A DNA stretch of 64,000 nucleotides from Anisakis pegreffii (Eukaryota > Nematoda > Chromadorea > Rhabditida > Anisakidae): contig JAPYMA010003062.1 in NCBI GenBank assembly GCA_035041965.1, positions 1-64,000 of the forward strand, in the 5' to 3' direction. Position 1 is the stretch's first letter, and each line of letters begins with the position of its first letter. Under the pieces are notes generated by a model that ran no database searches, was not told the origin of the DNA, and saw nothing but the letters and a program-made list of their open reading frames with translations. The position numbers and the translations under genes are program-made. Positions 1-11,565 of the stretch are shown one piece after another.

Positions 1-2550
1 ATTCATAATCATAATTCTTAAAAAATATAACTCTATCGAAACACAATGAAAATAAATAAAGATAAATGAAAACATCACATTAATCATATTAATAACAATA
101 ATACACTGATAATAAACATTGTTGATGATAACAATAATTAATAAAGCATAAGTTATAATATCCTCATCCCAACCAAACCCTTGCCCCGAAAAAGGATAGG
201 GGGTCGATAAGAAGCCCAGGTTGATTTCAAGCACCTTCGAATTTAAGAATAAAGTTTGTTCGGATTGACTGAACCCCCCAATCAAACACTCGAGTATATG
301 ACAATACTACATCATACAACAACAATATTATACAAATCACGATTTTACATTACAATAATAAAACTGTATTTTACCTAAAAAAAATCCCCCCATTCAAGTC
401 TTCTTGCATCGCGCTCACACAAAGTATAAACGTAGCGAAGTATAATTAATTTAAAGATCCAATACAACAATACAACAAACACTGCCATATACTCGACTCC
501 TATATAATACAAATGACGAAATATTTATAAACAATTAATATTTGCATAATTATTTACAGATAAAATATTTACAAATAATTAATATTTACATAATTATTTA
601 CAAACAAAATATTTACAAATATTTCACAATATACAACATGTGTACAAATAAACAAAAAAAGAAAAACAAAGCATGCAAAATGTGGCCACCGGCCACGTCT
701 CAATTTTATTTGGTTTCCCTAATGATAAATTTAAAGAAATGAAAATAAATGAATTAAATGTGGTCATTCGACCACGGCTCATTTATTCAGACCCTACAAA
801 AATTTAAAGTTCAAAAAAGATGAAAAGAGATAAACCTCTAACAAACCTAGCGCTTCCATGCGCTGTGTCGTTGCTGTTGAATTTTTGAAATAATTGTAGT
901 ATCCATTTACCATAATAATTGTAATCCTCCATCGTTTGTCGTTATATTGTTACATTGTTTTGTAATTATTATGATCCACTTTGTAATAATAAATAGTTGT
1001 AATAATAATAAATTCGTTTTTCGCCCTCTTGAAGGGCTGGAGGACATCCTGCGCCATCGAAAGTTATCCTGAAAATGAGACAGTGTATGCTTATTGTTAG
1101 CAATGAACCAGTATAAAATGAAAATAGATACGATATCACAAATAAATACTCGACCATAAACTATGACAACAACAGAAATAAATTTCAATGGATGAATGAT
1201 AACTGATTGTAAATACTCACCATTAATGAAATTCGGCGATGACTGTGGGCCCTATCAAAGGGCATTCTCCTCGCGCACCAGCCATCTTAAAACAGAATCA
1301 TTAATCACAGAACAGCAGTCAGCATTAGTCATGACAATCAACACGCCATAATACGACATTAATCTAATAATATCGAGTTAAGCATCCAACTAAACCAAGT
1401 CGAGTAATGACTATCCTATCCCCTCTAAACAGTTTCTGATTCGACGACTTTTTAATCCGAACTGCATCAATAATCCAACCATAAAACCGCTAACGCAACA
1501 ATCTACTCGCGGCACAACACCGCACCACACGCTCGAACGTTAAAATGGTAATGAATAGAAGTACAAGAGAATATAAACACTGCAATGCTGCGTACAATAT
1601 GTATGATCACCACAGAGCACTATCAATGCCTCATAGATTCATACACCATCGCTGCAATCTAGTCAAAAACACTATACAATTGGCCTATTCTGTATAGTCT
1701 GTCCAGCAGACATACACATTTGTATAGAATTTTCGATAAAGTTGATCAAAATTTGAGCGAAATTCAAATCGGGAATATACCAAAGGAGTAGCACAAAAAA
1801 GGCATTGAGGGATCGATATATTTAGACGGAATGGAATTGAGATGGGGACATATATTGCAGGGATATTTTAGACGAATATTAATAAAAAAAACTGTGAATA
1901 AAACATACTACTGAATTTTCACAAGCTTAACCAGAATCACTGGAGGTCGTATAGGAATGATGTAACAAAATCAACAAAATACCAACGCGAAAATGACCTG
2001 AAGAATTAATCTGCTATCATGTACAAGAATTATAAGGAAAAAACACAAAGCATAATCCCAAGAACGAGACAATATAGTCATAATCAGGAAAGCGGTGCAA
2101 GAACGCAAAATATCAAGATGAATTGGTAAAGGTTAGCCAAAATACGGGGCGGAGTTAACTGTAAAGCTATCGAGATGGACCAGCCAATGTCGCCTAAATG
2201 GAATTGCGTAATGGTGCAAAACATTAGAAAAGCTGAACGAATTAAAGCGAAGTATGGATAATCGCCTGGTTATCCAATGAAATATTAATATTCGTAACGA
2301 TAATGGTTAAAGCCTAAGACCACGGTATCTTGAAGATGGTATTCAATCAATGCATGCAGTGCTGTATCAATGCGGCGATCATTGATATATCACTGCGTGC
2401 ATACTAGTCTTCAGCGGTACAGTAGAACTGCTCACTGATGCTATCAGCCAGGCATCAAATAGCATCAGAAAACTCACCACACCTATCAAGGAACTAGCCG
2501 TTCTCGGTCGATAACATGCATATATTCCACATAGCTGAAACTCTTCTCGA
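1..2550. other. AT-rich non-coding flank
   Basis: No convincing complete gene was found. The stretch is AT-rich with scattered short ORFs lacking coding character. The only exon-like material is on the minus strand at 969-1285 and is listed separately. The right boundary is the first unit of the 242-bp satellite. Confidence 0.6.
969..1285 (-). pseudogene. two exon-like blocks with an in-frame stop (possible gene remnant)
   Basis: On the minus strand an ATG at 1285-1283 follows a TTTTAAG acceptor and opens a frame reading MAGARGECPLIGPTVIAEFH, then TAA. Just beyond, at 1221/1220, is a strong donor (AATG|GTGAGT). A TTTTCAG acceptor at 1069 opens a second block, and the spliced frame continues as ITFDGAGCPPALQEGEKR before a low-complexity Tyr/Leu tail ending at 969. 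Both blocks are richer in G+C than their surroundings, which suggests coding ancestry. The TAA sits between them in the same spliced frame. It is therefore either a decayed gene or is read in another frame: a phase-0 alternative joins MPFDRAHSHRRISLM to a basic, Ser-rich tail. Function unknown. Confidence 0.2.
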
Positions 2551-4580
2551 TACGTTTATATTAGCAATAGGCGGATTGCGATCTTCGAGCTCACCGTCTC
2601 CTCAAGTTTGCCCAGTAACATATGAATTTTTTTGCATCAGTCGATCCAGCTGGATCTCCTTATTCAGAGTAACATATATTTTGTCGAGCGATTTTGCTTT
2701 CCTGAGGAGCTATAGTCATTTACTTAGATCTATCTCAATTGGATGCCGCAGTCGCGCTCATTCATTCAAATTGATCACTATAGAGCAAACAATACGTTTA
2801 TATTAGCAATAGGCGGATTGCGATCTTCGAGCTCACCGTCTCCTCAAGTTTGCCCAGTAACATATGAATTTTTTTGCATCAGTCGATCCAGCTGGATCTC
2901 CTTATTCAGAGTAACATATATTTTGTCGAGCGATTTTGCTTTCCTGAGGAGCTATAGTCATTTACTTAGATCTATCTCAATTGGATGCCGCAGTCGCGCT
3001 CATTCATTCAAATTGATCACTATAGAGCAAACAATACGTTTATATTAGCAATAGGCGGATTGCGATCTTCGAGCTCACCGTCTCCTCAAGTTTGCCCAGT
3101 AACATATGAATTTTTTTGCATCAGTCGATCCAGCTGGATCTCCTTATTCAGAGTAACATATATTTTGTCGAGCGATTTTGCTTTCCTGAGGAGCTATAGT
3201 CATTTACTTAGATCTATCTCAATTGGATGCCGCAGTCGCGCTCATTCATTCAAATTGATCACTATAGAGCAAACAATACGTTTATATTAGCAATAGGCGG
3301 ATTGCGATCTTCGAGCTCACCGTCTCCTCAAGTTTGCCCAGTAACATATGAATTTTTTTGCATCAGTCGATCCAGCTGGATCTCCTTATTCAGAGTAACA
3401 TATATTTTGTCGAGCGATTTTGCTTTCCTGAGGAGCTATAGTCATTTACTTAGATCTATCTCAATTGGATGCCGCAGTCGCGCTCATTCATTCAAATTGA
3501 TCACTATAGAGCAAACAATACGTTTATATTAGCAATAGGCGGATTGCGATCTTCGAGCTCACCGTCTCCTCAAGTTTGCCCAGTAACATATGAATTTTTT
3601 TGCATCAGTCGATCCAGCTGGATCTCCTTATTCAGAGTAACATATATTTTGTCGAGCGATTTTGCTTTCCTGAGGAGCTATAGTCATTTACTTAGATCTA
3701 TCTCAATTGGATGCCGCAGTCGCGCTCATTCATTCAAATTGATCACTATAGAGCAAACAATACGTTTATATTAGCAATAGGCGGATTGCGATCTTCGAGC
3801 TCACCGTCTCCTCAAGTTTGCCCAGTAACATATGAATTTTTTTGCATCAGTCGATCCAGCTGGATCTCCTTATTCAGAGTAACATATATTTTGTCGAGCG
3901 ATTTTGCTTTCCTGAGGAGCTATAGTCATTTACTTAGATCTATCTCAATTGGATGCCGCAGTCGCGCTCATTCATTCAAATTGATCACTATAGAGCAAAC
4001 AATACGTTTATATTAGCAATAGGCTAATTGCGATCTTCGAGCTAAACGTCTTCTCAAGTTTGCCCGGATAACATGTGAATTTCTTTGCACCATTCGATCC
4101 AGCTGGATATCTACATTCAGGAAAACATATACTTTGCCGAGCGATTTCGTTTAGTTGAGGAGATATAGGTATTTTGTTAATACTATCTCGGGTGCCACAT
4201 TCAAGGCCACCGTATGCTCAAGTTTGCCCAGTAGCATATGAATATTTTTGCATCATTCGATCCAGCTGGATCTCTATATTTAGAATAACATATACTTTGT
4301 CGATCGATTTTGCTTACATGAGGAGATATAGCCATTTTCTTAGATATATCTCAAATAGAGAGCGCAGTCGCGCCCATTCCTACAAATTGATCACTATAGA
4401 TCAATCAATACGTTCAGAGAATTGCGATCCTCGAGCTAACCATCTTCTCAGGTTTACCAGGAAACATGCGAATTTCTTTTCAGCGTTCGATCTAACAGAA
4501 CCTCTAGATTCATAATATTATTAATTTTACTGAGCAATTCGGCTTAGTTGAGAAGATATAGGCATTTTATTAGATTTATC
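2551..4580. repeat. satellite array 1, 242-bp unit, 6 homogeneous plus about 3 diverged copies
   Basis: The unit begins tacgtttatattagcaatag and recurs at 2551, 2793, 3035, 3277, 3519 and 3761, a period of exactly 242 bp. The 101-codon shadow ORFs in successive copies are identical, so the copies are nearly or fully identical. A seventh copy starts at 4003 and diverges quickly. Two more decayed copies run to about 4580, recognisable by the blocks caagtttgcccag, gatccagctggat and gaggagatatag. The period is not a multiple of three, so the ORFs seen inside are by-products. The right side is decayed while the left edge is abrupt, so homogenisation is asymmetric. The unit shares a core with the array at 32384-36652. 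Confidence 0.95.
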
Positions 4581-4652
4581 CCAAGGCATTTGGGTATCCC
4601 TGGAAACATTCATGTGCCACTTTTGAAATGCATGATTGTGGTTTTTCAGCCA

Positions 4653-5024
4653 CTATTTTATGTAAATGGTAATCAGAACACCACGGGGCGGTGTTATCGA
4701 TGTGAATGTTTCGTCCGTGAAGGAGAGATAGGCGGTATGTTCGGTTTCATTTGCTTGTTTGTAACTTTTTTCTATCTTTTGCACATCATTCTTTTGAACC
4801 TTCGTTTTTTTGCTTCGTGATTGTGTTCTAAAGTGCTTGCTGTCATCTTTCCATTGACGTTTGTCCGATACTGTTTCCGGTAGCGTCAATTTTTTGACCA
4901 TCCAAAAACATTTTATTCCGTTTTTTTTTAAATTTCTTATTTTAGGATTTGTTTCTTTTTCGGGAATGCTGAATGATTCCGGAAATGCTTCGTTCAAATA
5001 TTCAAAGTGTATCAAATGGAGCAC
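4653..5024 (-). CDS. orphan ORF, 123 residues, uncertain
   Basis: This is a single open frame of 123 codons starting with ATG. It is Lys/Thr/Ser-rich and hydrophilic, with no signal peptide, membrane segment or family motif that I recognise. It lies directly beside the decayed end of the satellite array. Its length is only modestly above what chance gives in this base composition, so it may not be expressed. Function unknown. Confidence 0.15.
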   Translation of the reverse strand: MLHLIHFEYLNEAFPESFSIPEKETNPKIRNLKKNGIKCFWMVKKLTLPETVSDKRQWKDDSKHFRTQSRSKKTKVQKNDVQKIEKSYKQANETEHTAYLSFTDETFTSITPPRGVLITIYIK

Positions 5025-5172
5025 TGGTGGTCAGATAGATATATTTAATTAAAACCGTAATGCTTTACAATATGATAAATTTTATGTTGATGTTGTCCTA
5101 AATCCATATTTCCAGCCTTGAAGCACCACTAAAAAACTATGTTATGAACTATGGGCATCGAAACCCATTTAC

Positions 5173-5490
5173 TTAAACGACTGTCAACCTGACATTTTGC
5201 GGGAATCGCGATGCCATTTTATCAAACTCACACAGAATTCCTTCTCGAGAGCTGAGGGCATGAAACATTAGATATTCCTGGATCAATCCATATCTGAGAT
5301 ATTTGAGTGTTTTGTGCGGCACCGTATATACCACCCAAAAAGTAGGAGATATCTTGTGTAAGAATGTATTAAGAAATATTACTATGCCGATAATTATGAC
5401 GATTGAGTTGACATCAAACTGACATTTACGGTAATTTAAATAATTGTCATATAGAGCAAAATGCTGTCTGATGATTGTGCCGAGTTGCAT
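5173..5490 (-). CDS. orphan ORF, 105 residues with one hydrophobic segment, uncertain
   Basis: An ATG at 5490-5488 opens 105 codons. Around residues 30-44 there is a hydrophobic run (IVIIIGIVIFLNTFL), followed by a polar C-terminal part whose composition looks coding (for example SREGILCEFDKMASRFPQ). It could be a small membrane protein or the last exon of a minus-strand gene whose upstream exons I could not find. No family was recognised. Confidence 0.2.
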   Translation of the reverse strand: MQLGTIIRQHFALYDNYLNYRKCQFDVNSIVIIIGIVIFLNTFLHKISPTFWVVYTVPHKTLKYLRYGLIQEYLMFHALSSREGILCEFDKMASRFPQNVRLTVV

Positions 5491-5858
5491 GCATGAGTCA
5501 GAAGAGTTCTAACTCATGCTTGCAGTTAGTGTAAAGTTAAAGCCACGTTCCTCCTCGAGTCTTTAAAGTTCGTAAAGCATGTAAATCCAGTGATGCTAAA
5601 TTTATGGCAGATTTGCGAATTTTGCTTTTTCCGAAAATTTTCATCTCGTTTTCAAAAGTTTTCCAAGCCTTGACAATGGCCATTCTAAGGCCACCCCTAT
5701 AACTCGGCCTAATGTAGATGCACAGATTTGATCGAGGTACCCACGGAACCGATTCGAGAAGCTGAATGAAACGGTGGAAATTCGTATGTTACTTCGTATA
5801 TTACTTGAAGGAAGCCTGAAGTCTGGTACCCAGCCAGTCGAAAAGCTGTGGTTTTCAG

Positions 5859-5951
5859 GTCACCAACATTAGGGATGCAGTGCTTCGGATTTCATTGGAT
5901 TCAATGTCGTCTCCAAGGATAATCGCAGAAGAGTTGTTACTCTTACATGCG
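5859..5951 (+). CDS. isolated exon-like block, 31 codons
   Basis: The block is bounded by a good acceptor (GGTTTTCAG|GTC) and a donor (ATGCG|GTTTGT). It is open in phase 0 at both ends and reads VTNIRDAVLRISLDSM followed by SSPRIIAEELLLLHA. The composition looks coding, but no partner exon with matching phase was identified. It may be an upstream exon of a gene overlapping the NEPRO-like locus, or a relic. Function unknown. Confidence 0.2.
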
Positions 5952-6140
5952 GTTTGTGAATAGTTACGGCCATATTCCTGATCGAGCGTGTAAAAGCGTA
6001 TAGACGTAATGATTTGCGACGAGCGATTTTTCAAACAATGAGCACACTGCCATCTTGTACATTGATCTCATGAACGCATGTTCACTTCCGTTTATCAACG
6101 CTAAACAGTGAATGTGGGTTTGATCTAGCTGCTAAACGAT

Positions 6141-9100
6141 ATGATCGTCAACGCCAAAGGCAAAAAGTCGTCGAAAAGGAAGAGATCCGGCAAATCCGGG
6201 CCAGATCGACCTGAAACTCCGATGGAGCCATCATCAGACGAGGAGCTTTCAGATGTGAAAGAAGTGAAAGATCAGGCTCCATTAGTTATTGCTTCCAGTA
6301 GCAGCAGCAACATTCAGGATGTTTGCCTTCCTGAGGCCGGAAGTTCTGGATTCGACGGCGATTCAGTGACGACAACAACGACGAAGTTTCTGACCTTCAT
6401 TGATTCGCTTCTAAGTGACAAACCTCCAAAATGGTTTGCAACAAGACCAGCCGCGAATACAGACGATCCACTGAAAACAAAGGTAAATATCAATTGGCTT
6501 TAATGATTGCGTTTTTCGTTTTGTTGAGGAAATCGGATTTTTTAATAGTGTTGAGCTACGATCCTTCAAGATCGTGGGTCATCAGACACATAAGGGTTCC
6601 ATACACGATCAGTTGTATTCATTTCCGGCTATAAAATTTAGATTTCTCGACTTAGAACTGAGGTAGTAACGTTTCAAATGAAATTTCAATGCAGTAGAGA
6701 ATATTGAAGCATGTACGGTATCAATGAAATGAGCATGGGAAAGTCTTTCCGTTTTCTTTTTTAATGAGAGAATGACTTTTATTATGGAAATTTCAATGCT
6801 TCATCATGAAATTGCAACAAGTTTGTGGAGTGCTAATCTTAAAAAAAATCCGTAGCCAATTGTTTTCCAAAGCACAATTAGTGCCGATTCATTGGAGATA
6901 TCAAAAACGAAAGAAAAGTCAAATAATAATCATATTTTCAGTTCTTCAAGTCTAAGTCTTACCGTTTTTACAATTTTCATAACTCTGGGTTTTTGCTTAC
7001 ATACTAAGTTTCCTTCCAATGATATGATTCAGAATCAAGCAATATGTTAAAATTTGCAGATGGTGTTCGAAAATTTGTTCGATAAATTACGTCCCATGCA
7101 GCTGAATCGGACTTTGGCAATAGCTGATGGTCTTATCTACAAGATGAGCGCTCCATATAGGTTAGATTCTGAATATTCGGATCTCAGAACATCCACGACA
7201 TTGAATCATTCATTAAGTATATCCTTGACAAGGCTTGTGATCATTGGATAGCGTCAGATTTCGATGAAGACTGTTCAATTTGGAGTGGAAATCTTCCAAA
7301 TCGTTTTATTCTCTTAATAGTATAGTATGAAAGAAAACACAATTATTCTGAATTGTTCCTTAGATAGATAGAAGGTTTATTGCCAGGTTAAAAATATATA
7401 CAAGCAATAATACAAGATGAAAGGCATGGCGCTCTAACATCGTGTTGGATTGAAAAAAGTAAAATAGTAACAAATAAAAAAGGCGGAATGAAAAATGGAA
7501 ATATTCCTTTAATCTCTTAGAAATATTCCTTTTTAATTTTCTGTTGATATTTCTTCAGAACAACTGGGTGGAATTCATGTTTTTCATGAATTCATATTTT
7601 ACTCGAACTTCTGAATTAGAGGAAAGTTTCACATATTCGGCGAGAAAATGTTAAGTATCACATATGAAAATTGATTGTCGTGTGAAAGTTGTCGTTTAAT
7701 GCAGTATCGTTTTCTATAGAATGTGAAAAATTATAATTGTAAATTTATAGAGTCATTGAATTTTTCAGTTATATCATTGTTTATTGAAATTTCATCGTAG
7801 TTATCATTGTATTTTTGTTTTTTTTTCGATGCATTTTCCATCGCAATCTTTCAGACATATGAAATTTTGGAAATCCACTCGTCACACTTTCAAAGAGCTC
7901 ACTCGAGCGCAACAGTACAATATCGCTGAACTATTGCAATCGATCTCAGCGGTGAGCGGATTTCTTTTCCTTTTCAATTTTCATTTTTTTCCCATTCTAT
8001 CTTCGCTCATTTCTAACGATATTCGTTGAATGTTCAGAATTTTTCATTCATATTTCTTAATGCCCACTCATATTCCATCCCTTTCCTTTCTTTCCATTTC
8101 GTTCCTTTTTGTATTATCCCAAAATTATATGTGAATGATATGATAGGTTTCTTCATCCATTGAAAATCTATTCTTTCCTATTCTGAGTAAGTGGCAACTG
8201 CTCAGAACTTTCCGGATTCCAACGAAATTGAGTAAAATCAGTGAAATTTTTTCGACTTTCAGAAATTGATCTCATCGAATTTTCAATACAACATAAGTGA
8301 TCAGGCACTCAACTATGTGGCTGCCTTACTGATCGCAACAACTGAACGTTTATGCCGTTCGTGTCGATTGGCAATTGCTGCAGCAGCACATTGCTTGGCA
8401 CATATCGATTTGGGACATTTGGTGAGAATTATTTTGAATGGATGATGAGAAATTCTAGCAGAATTGCAATTAGTGATAGGTTGAAAATTCCTTTCATGAA
8501 GATAGAATTTATGGGGTAATTGGAAAATTTTAATCGTATCTCGTGATTGTGTCACTTTTTCTCAATGAATCGGGAATATATTGGTGATATGCTTCGAATG
8601 ATTGATTGAATATGAGTGAGTGTAGTTTGTAAATTTCAGACGGGACACAATATTCTGCTGTTGTCAGTGCTTTCGGACGCCTATAGTGGGTCATTGAGAC
8701 AAGTCAAAATTCTTCTGGATGGTTATGAATCAGTGAAAAGTATGCTGAATTTGGATGACAGGTAATTTTATCATTTGATGAAATCTTTTGTCATTTGAAA
8801 TTTTTGTCATTTGATGAAATAATTGATGCCTTCATTTCTGCAAATATTGCATGTGGATGAGAATTAAATTGCGATCCAGATTTTGTTTCTGGGGAACCGT
8901 AAGAATTTCTGACCTCAAAACATCGTTGAGTAAGTATGGAAGTGGTGTACGACTCAGTGGATTTTAGCTAATCAGATTTGGAAATTGTTCTTATTTTGAT
9001 TTGAATATCGGAATTTTGTAATTTTTGAGGGAGAACTTCCCTCATGTGATACCTTCTTGATCGAATACAGGTTCATTTGCTGATTATCGCAAGTTTCAGA

Positions 9101-10430
9101 TTCCCAGCAACATTGCGCTCACTGCAAACAGTTGAAGATTTGTTGAAAATCAGTGAGAAACGGTGGCAGTCGATGGGAATTAACGAAGGAATATGGAATC
9201 AGCGAAAGATGATAACAGATTTATTGCGAATGAATGAGCGAGATCTGGCTAGGGCATTCGTTTCGAATGTGAAATTGGAGCAGAGGTTTGTTTTGGTTCA
9301 TGTTTGATGGAGAGAATTAATTTGGAGAGAACAAAAAAGGTGTTTGTGTTGCATTTGTGAATGATGAATATTGGTGTTTGCTTAATGATTTTGGGAAATG
9401 AACTGAAAGTTTGAAATGAATTTGTGGGATTTGATTGTAAGGTTTGAAAGAAGCATGAATCTTATTGTAACACTGCTGCTTTTCACATTCATAGAGGTCA
9501 TAGAGTCTCATTGATTCTGGGTTGTTGTGATTGGAAAAACGTTGGAAGTGTGCGGGCTGTCAGATTTTATGAACTGTCATTATCGCTGATCATAACAGTT
9601 TTATTATTTTTGTTATTCCTCGTAGCAGTGTTATTATTGATAATGTTTTCAGGCAGTCAGCAGTGCATGCGAATGTTGATTTCGAGAGCGTACCCGTGGA
9701 AAGAGGTGAATGCCTGGAAGAATCGAGAGATTTGGATGAAATTGAGGAAGATGAAGAGCAGAGTAATTGGATGATCGAACGAGAACCGGAACCAGTTGAC
9801 GATTTTACGGATGACGATCAGGAAGTGAACGAAGCAAATCGCAATAAAACCATTCCGGACATTGTGGATTCAGAGCAAGAAGGTGACCTCCGGACTGATG
9901 AACAACCGCAAACGAGTGGGTCATTCAAAGAGGAGATGCAGACGGTCAGCCAAGAAAAACTGAAGAAGAAGAAAAAATTAAAGAATAAAAATCTGACGCC
10001 ATTGGAAAATCCGGAATGCATGCAGAAATCGGAAAGAAAAAAGCTGAAATTGCTAGAAAAGAAAAGGAAACGAGAACTGGAAAACTTCACAGCAGAACAA
10101 GGAGGCAGCAGCTTGCCAGATAGTATGGGAATTTCTGCAGTTTCAAAGAAAAAGTTGAAAAAACGGACAATAGCACAGAGTGGTCTCTTGGAAAATCCCA
10201 TAGCAGATAGTATGAAGAGATTGAAAATTCGTAAGAAAAAGAAAAGTAGCGATGTGAATGAAGGAAAACCGCAAACGGAACCTGGAATGAAACGCAAAAT
10301 CGAGAATTCCCAACAACCGGAAGCTGAAACATCCGAAAAAATGGCCCGTCATTATTTGTTGGCAAATGAGAAGAATGAAGCAATGAACTCAGTTGGTCGA
10401 AGTCGGAGAAGAAGGAGGAGAAAAAAATAG
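6141..10430 (+). CDS. NEPRO-like nucleolar protein, 7 exons, 594 residues
   Basis: Exons: 6141-6482, 7060-7160, 7855-7951, 8263-8421, 8640-8761, 9100-9285, 9653-10430. All junctions are gt/ag and the phases agree throughout. The start is the first ATG after an in-frame TAG 15 nt upstream. Residues 1-75 are a Lys/Ser/acidic leader. Residues about 115-335 form a helical domain whose pattern I match by memory to the N-terminal domain of NEPRO (C3orf17): a basic KxWK...RxxKEL helix (about 149-180), then a long Leu/Cys/Arg helix pair with HIDLGHL and NILLLSVLSDAYSG (about 200-265). Residues 337-594 are acidic, then strongly basic (KKKK and RRRRRRKK runs), typical of nucleolar proteins. NEPRO has been tied to RNase MRP and rRNA maturation; applying that here is inference. 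A different helical nucleolar protein remains possible. The gene structure is more secure than the name. Confidence 0.6.
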
Positions 10431-11542
10431 GAACGAAAATGTGTGACATTTGATGACGGTAAATGGTGAGTGTTTGATTTTTGATACAGAATTGAAGAAG
10501 TTTTTCAACGACATCAATGGAAATTTATTGTAAAATTATCGACATTCCGATTCGATTCGTTCGTTTTCGATTCATAGAGCATGTGGTTTCTATATTTTAA
10601 CTTATAGTTCGATGTAATTTAGAAGAAACTCAATTCCAGGATATAACTAAAAACGCAGAACAATCGCAAGTGAGAGTCAGGGTTAAGAAGGAAGGAGAAT
10701 TGATAAAAAAGGAGCAAACAGTAAAGGAAAATGATGACACTTTGTGATTTTAATGTGATTATTGAGGTTGTTGTTATTCGTTTGATTGCTATAATTGTTA
10801 TTACGGTTATTATTATCATATCGCTTTGAAGTGAATTTGATTGTTGTCATTATTATTGTTACTGTTGCAGATATCTAAGTTATCGTTCACATATTTATTG
10901 TTATTGTAATGAGCTTTTTGTTTTGATTGATTTAATTAATGTATTTTGTCGCAATGAAATCTGAGTGAATAAATTACTGAATGAATAAATTTCCATTTCA
11001 ATTCACTTCGTCCTCCATTCGATCTCAATCAAAAACATTGGCAGTCCGTTAACGTGATACGTACTATTACCTCATTCCATCAAACGCATTTCGAATCATG
11101 TTAGCTCTATATCGAGTATGAATATAGCTGAGAATATATTGGAAATGAAAACACGAAATCGCATTGTTTTACTGAGAGGTGACGCACTGAATTTTTCTTA
11201 TGAATCGTAATAATTTTCAACTATTAAAATCTTCACTAAACGGCACGACAGATTGCAAATAATAGTGATGGAATAGATATAGGGCAGTATATCAATTGAT
11301 TAGGTTGACTCATTGCTATCACATAGCAAACAATTGGTGTGACAGTTATTAGCTGATAAAATTATTGATATCGCGTGCAAAACTGCAAAATTTTGCTTCG
11401 CATCGAACTAGAGTTAAGAGTTTAAAGTCAAGCGGAGCATGAAATTAGGACACCGGGGCTTGAATTTAAGAAGGTGAAAGTGCGCAAAAAGATGTGGAAA
11501 GTCTTCAATGATGTGTTCAATCAGTTTATCTATTGATCTGGT
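10431..11542. other. 3' UTR and spacer between the NEPRO-like and SPTLC1 genes
   Basis: About 1.1 kb of AT-rich sequence with (att)-type simple repeats near 10740-10900. It contains the probable 3' UTR of the upstream gene and presumably the promoter of the downstream gene. I see no ORF with coding character and no recognisable regulatory motif beyond the aataaa pair. The spacing is much longer than is usual inside nematode operons, so an operon link is not suggested. Confidence 0.5.
10968..10989 (+). promoter_or_regulatory. two polyadenylation signals (aataaa)
   Basis: Two aataaa hexamers lie at 10968-10973 and 10984-10989, about 540 nt after the stop codon of the NEPRO-like gene and before the next gene on the same strand. 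They are the most likely 3' end signals for it. This is position and motif only; no cleavage site was seen. Confidence 0.4.
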
Positions 11543-11565
11543 TGAATTTCAGTGAGCTCAACGAA
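11543..11565 (+). promoter_or_regulatory. probable trans-splice acceptor of the SPTLC1 gene
   Basis: The sequence tgaatttcag ends at 11552, 13 nt before the chosen ATG at 11566. A TTTCAG acceptor this close to a start codon with no upstream coding exon is what spliced-leader trans-splicing leaves in nematodes. No spliced-leader RNA gene occurs in the window, so this rests on position and consensus. Confidence 0.45.

Larger units (their letters stand above)
4581..6140. other. intergenic stretch with orphan exon-like ORFs
   Basis: No complete gene could be assembled. Three exon-like pieces are listed separately: minus 4653-5024, minus 5173-5490 and plus 5859-5951. The rest shows nothing recognisable. 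The region separates the left satellite from the NEPRO-like gene. Confidence 0.5.

Noticed and set aside
2516..4016. Series of identical 96-101-codon ORFs starting MPQSRSFIQID
   Set aside because: They are the open frame of the 242-bp satellite unit repeated at its period. They overlap each other and have no start context or coding signature.
9818..10449. Minus-strand ORFs of 69-159 codons opposite the Lys-rich tail of the NEPRO-like gene
   Set aside because: They are shadows of the purine-rich coding exon 9653-10430, whose plus-strand frame is fixed by seven consistent exons.
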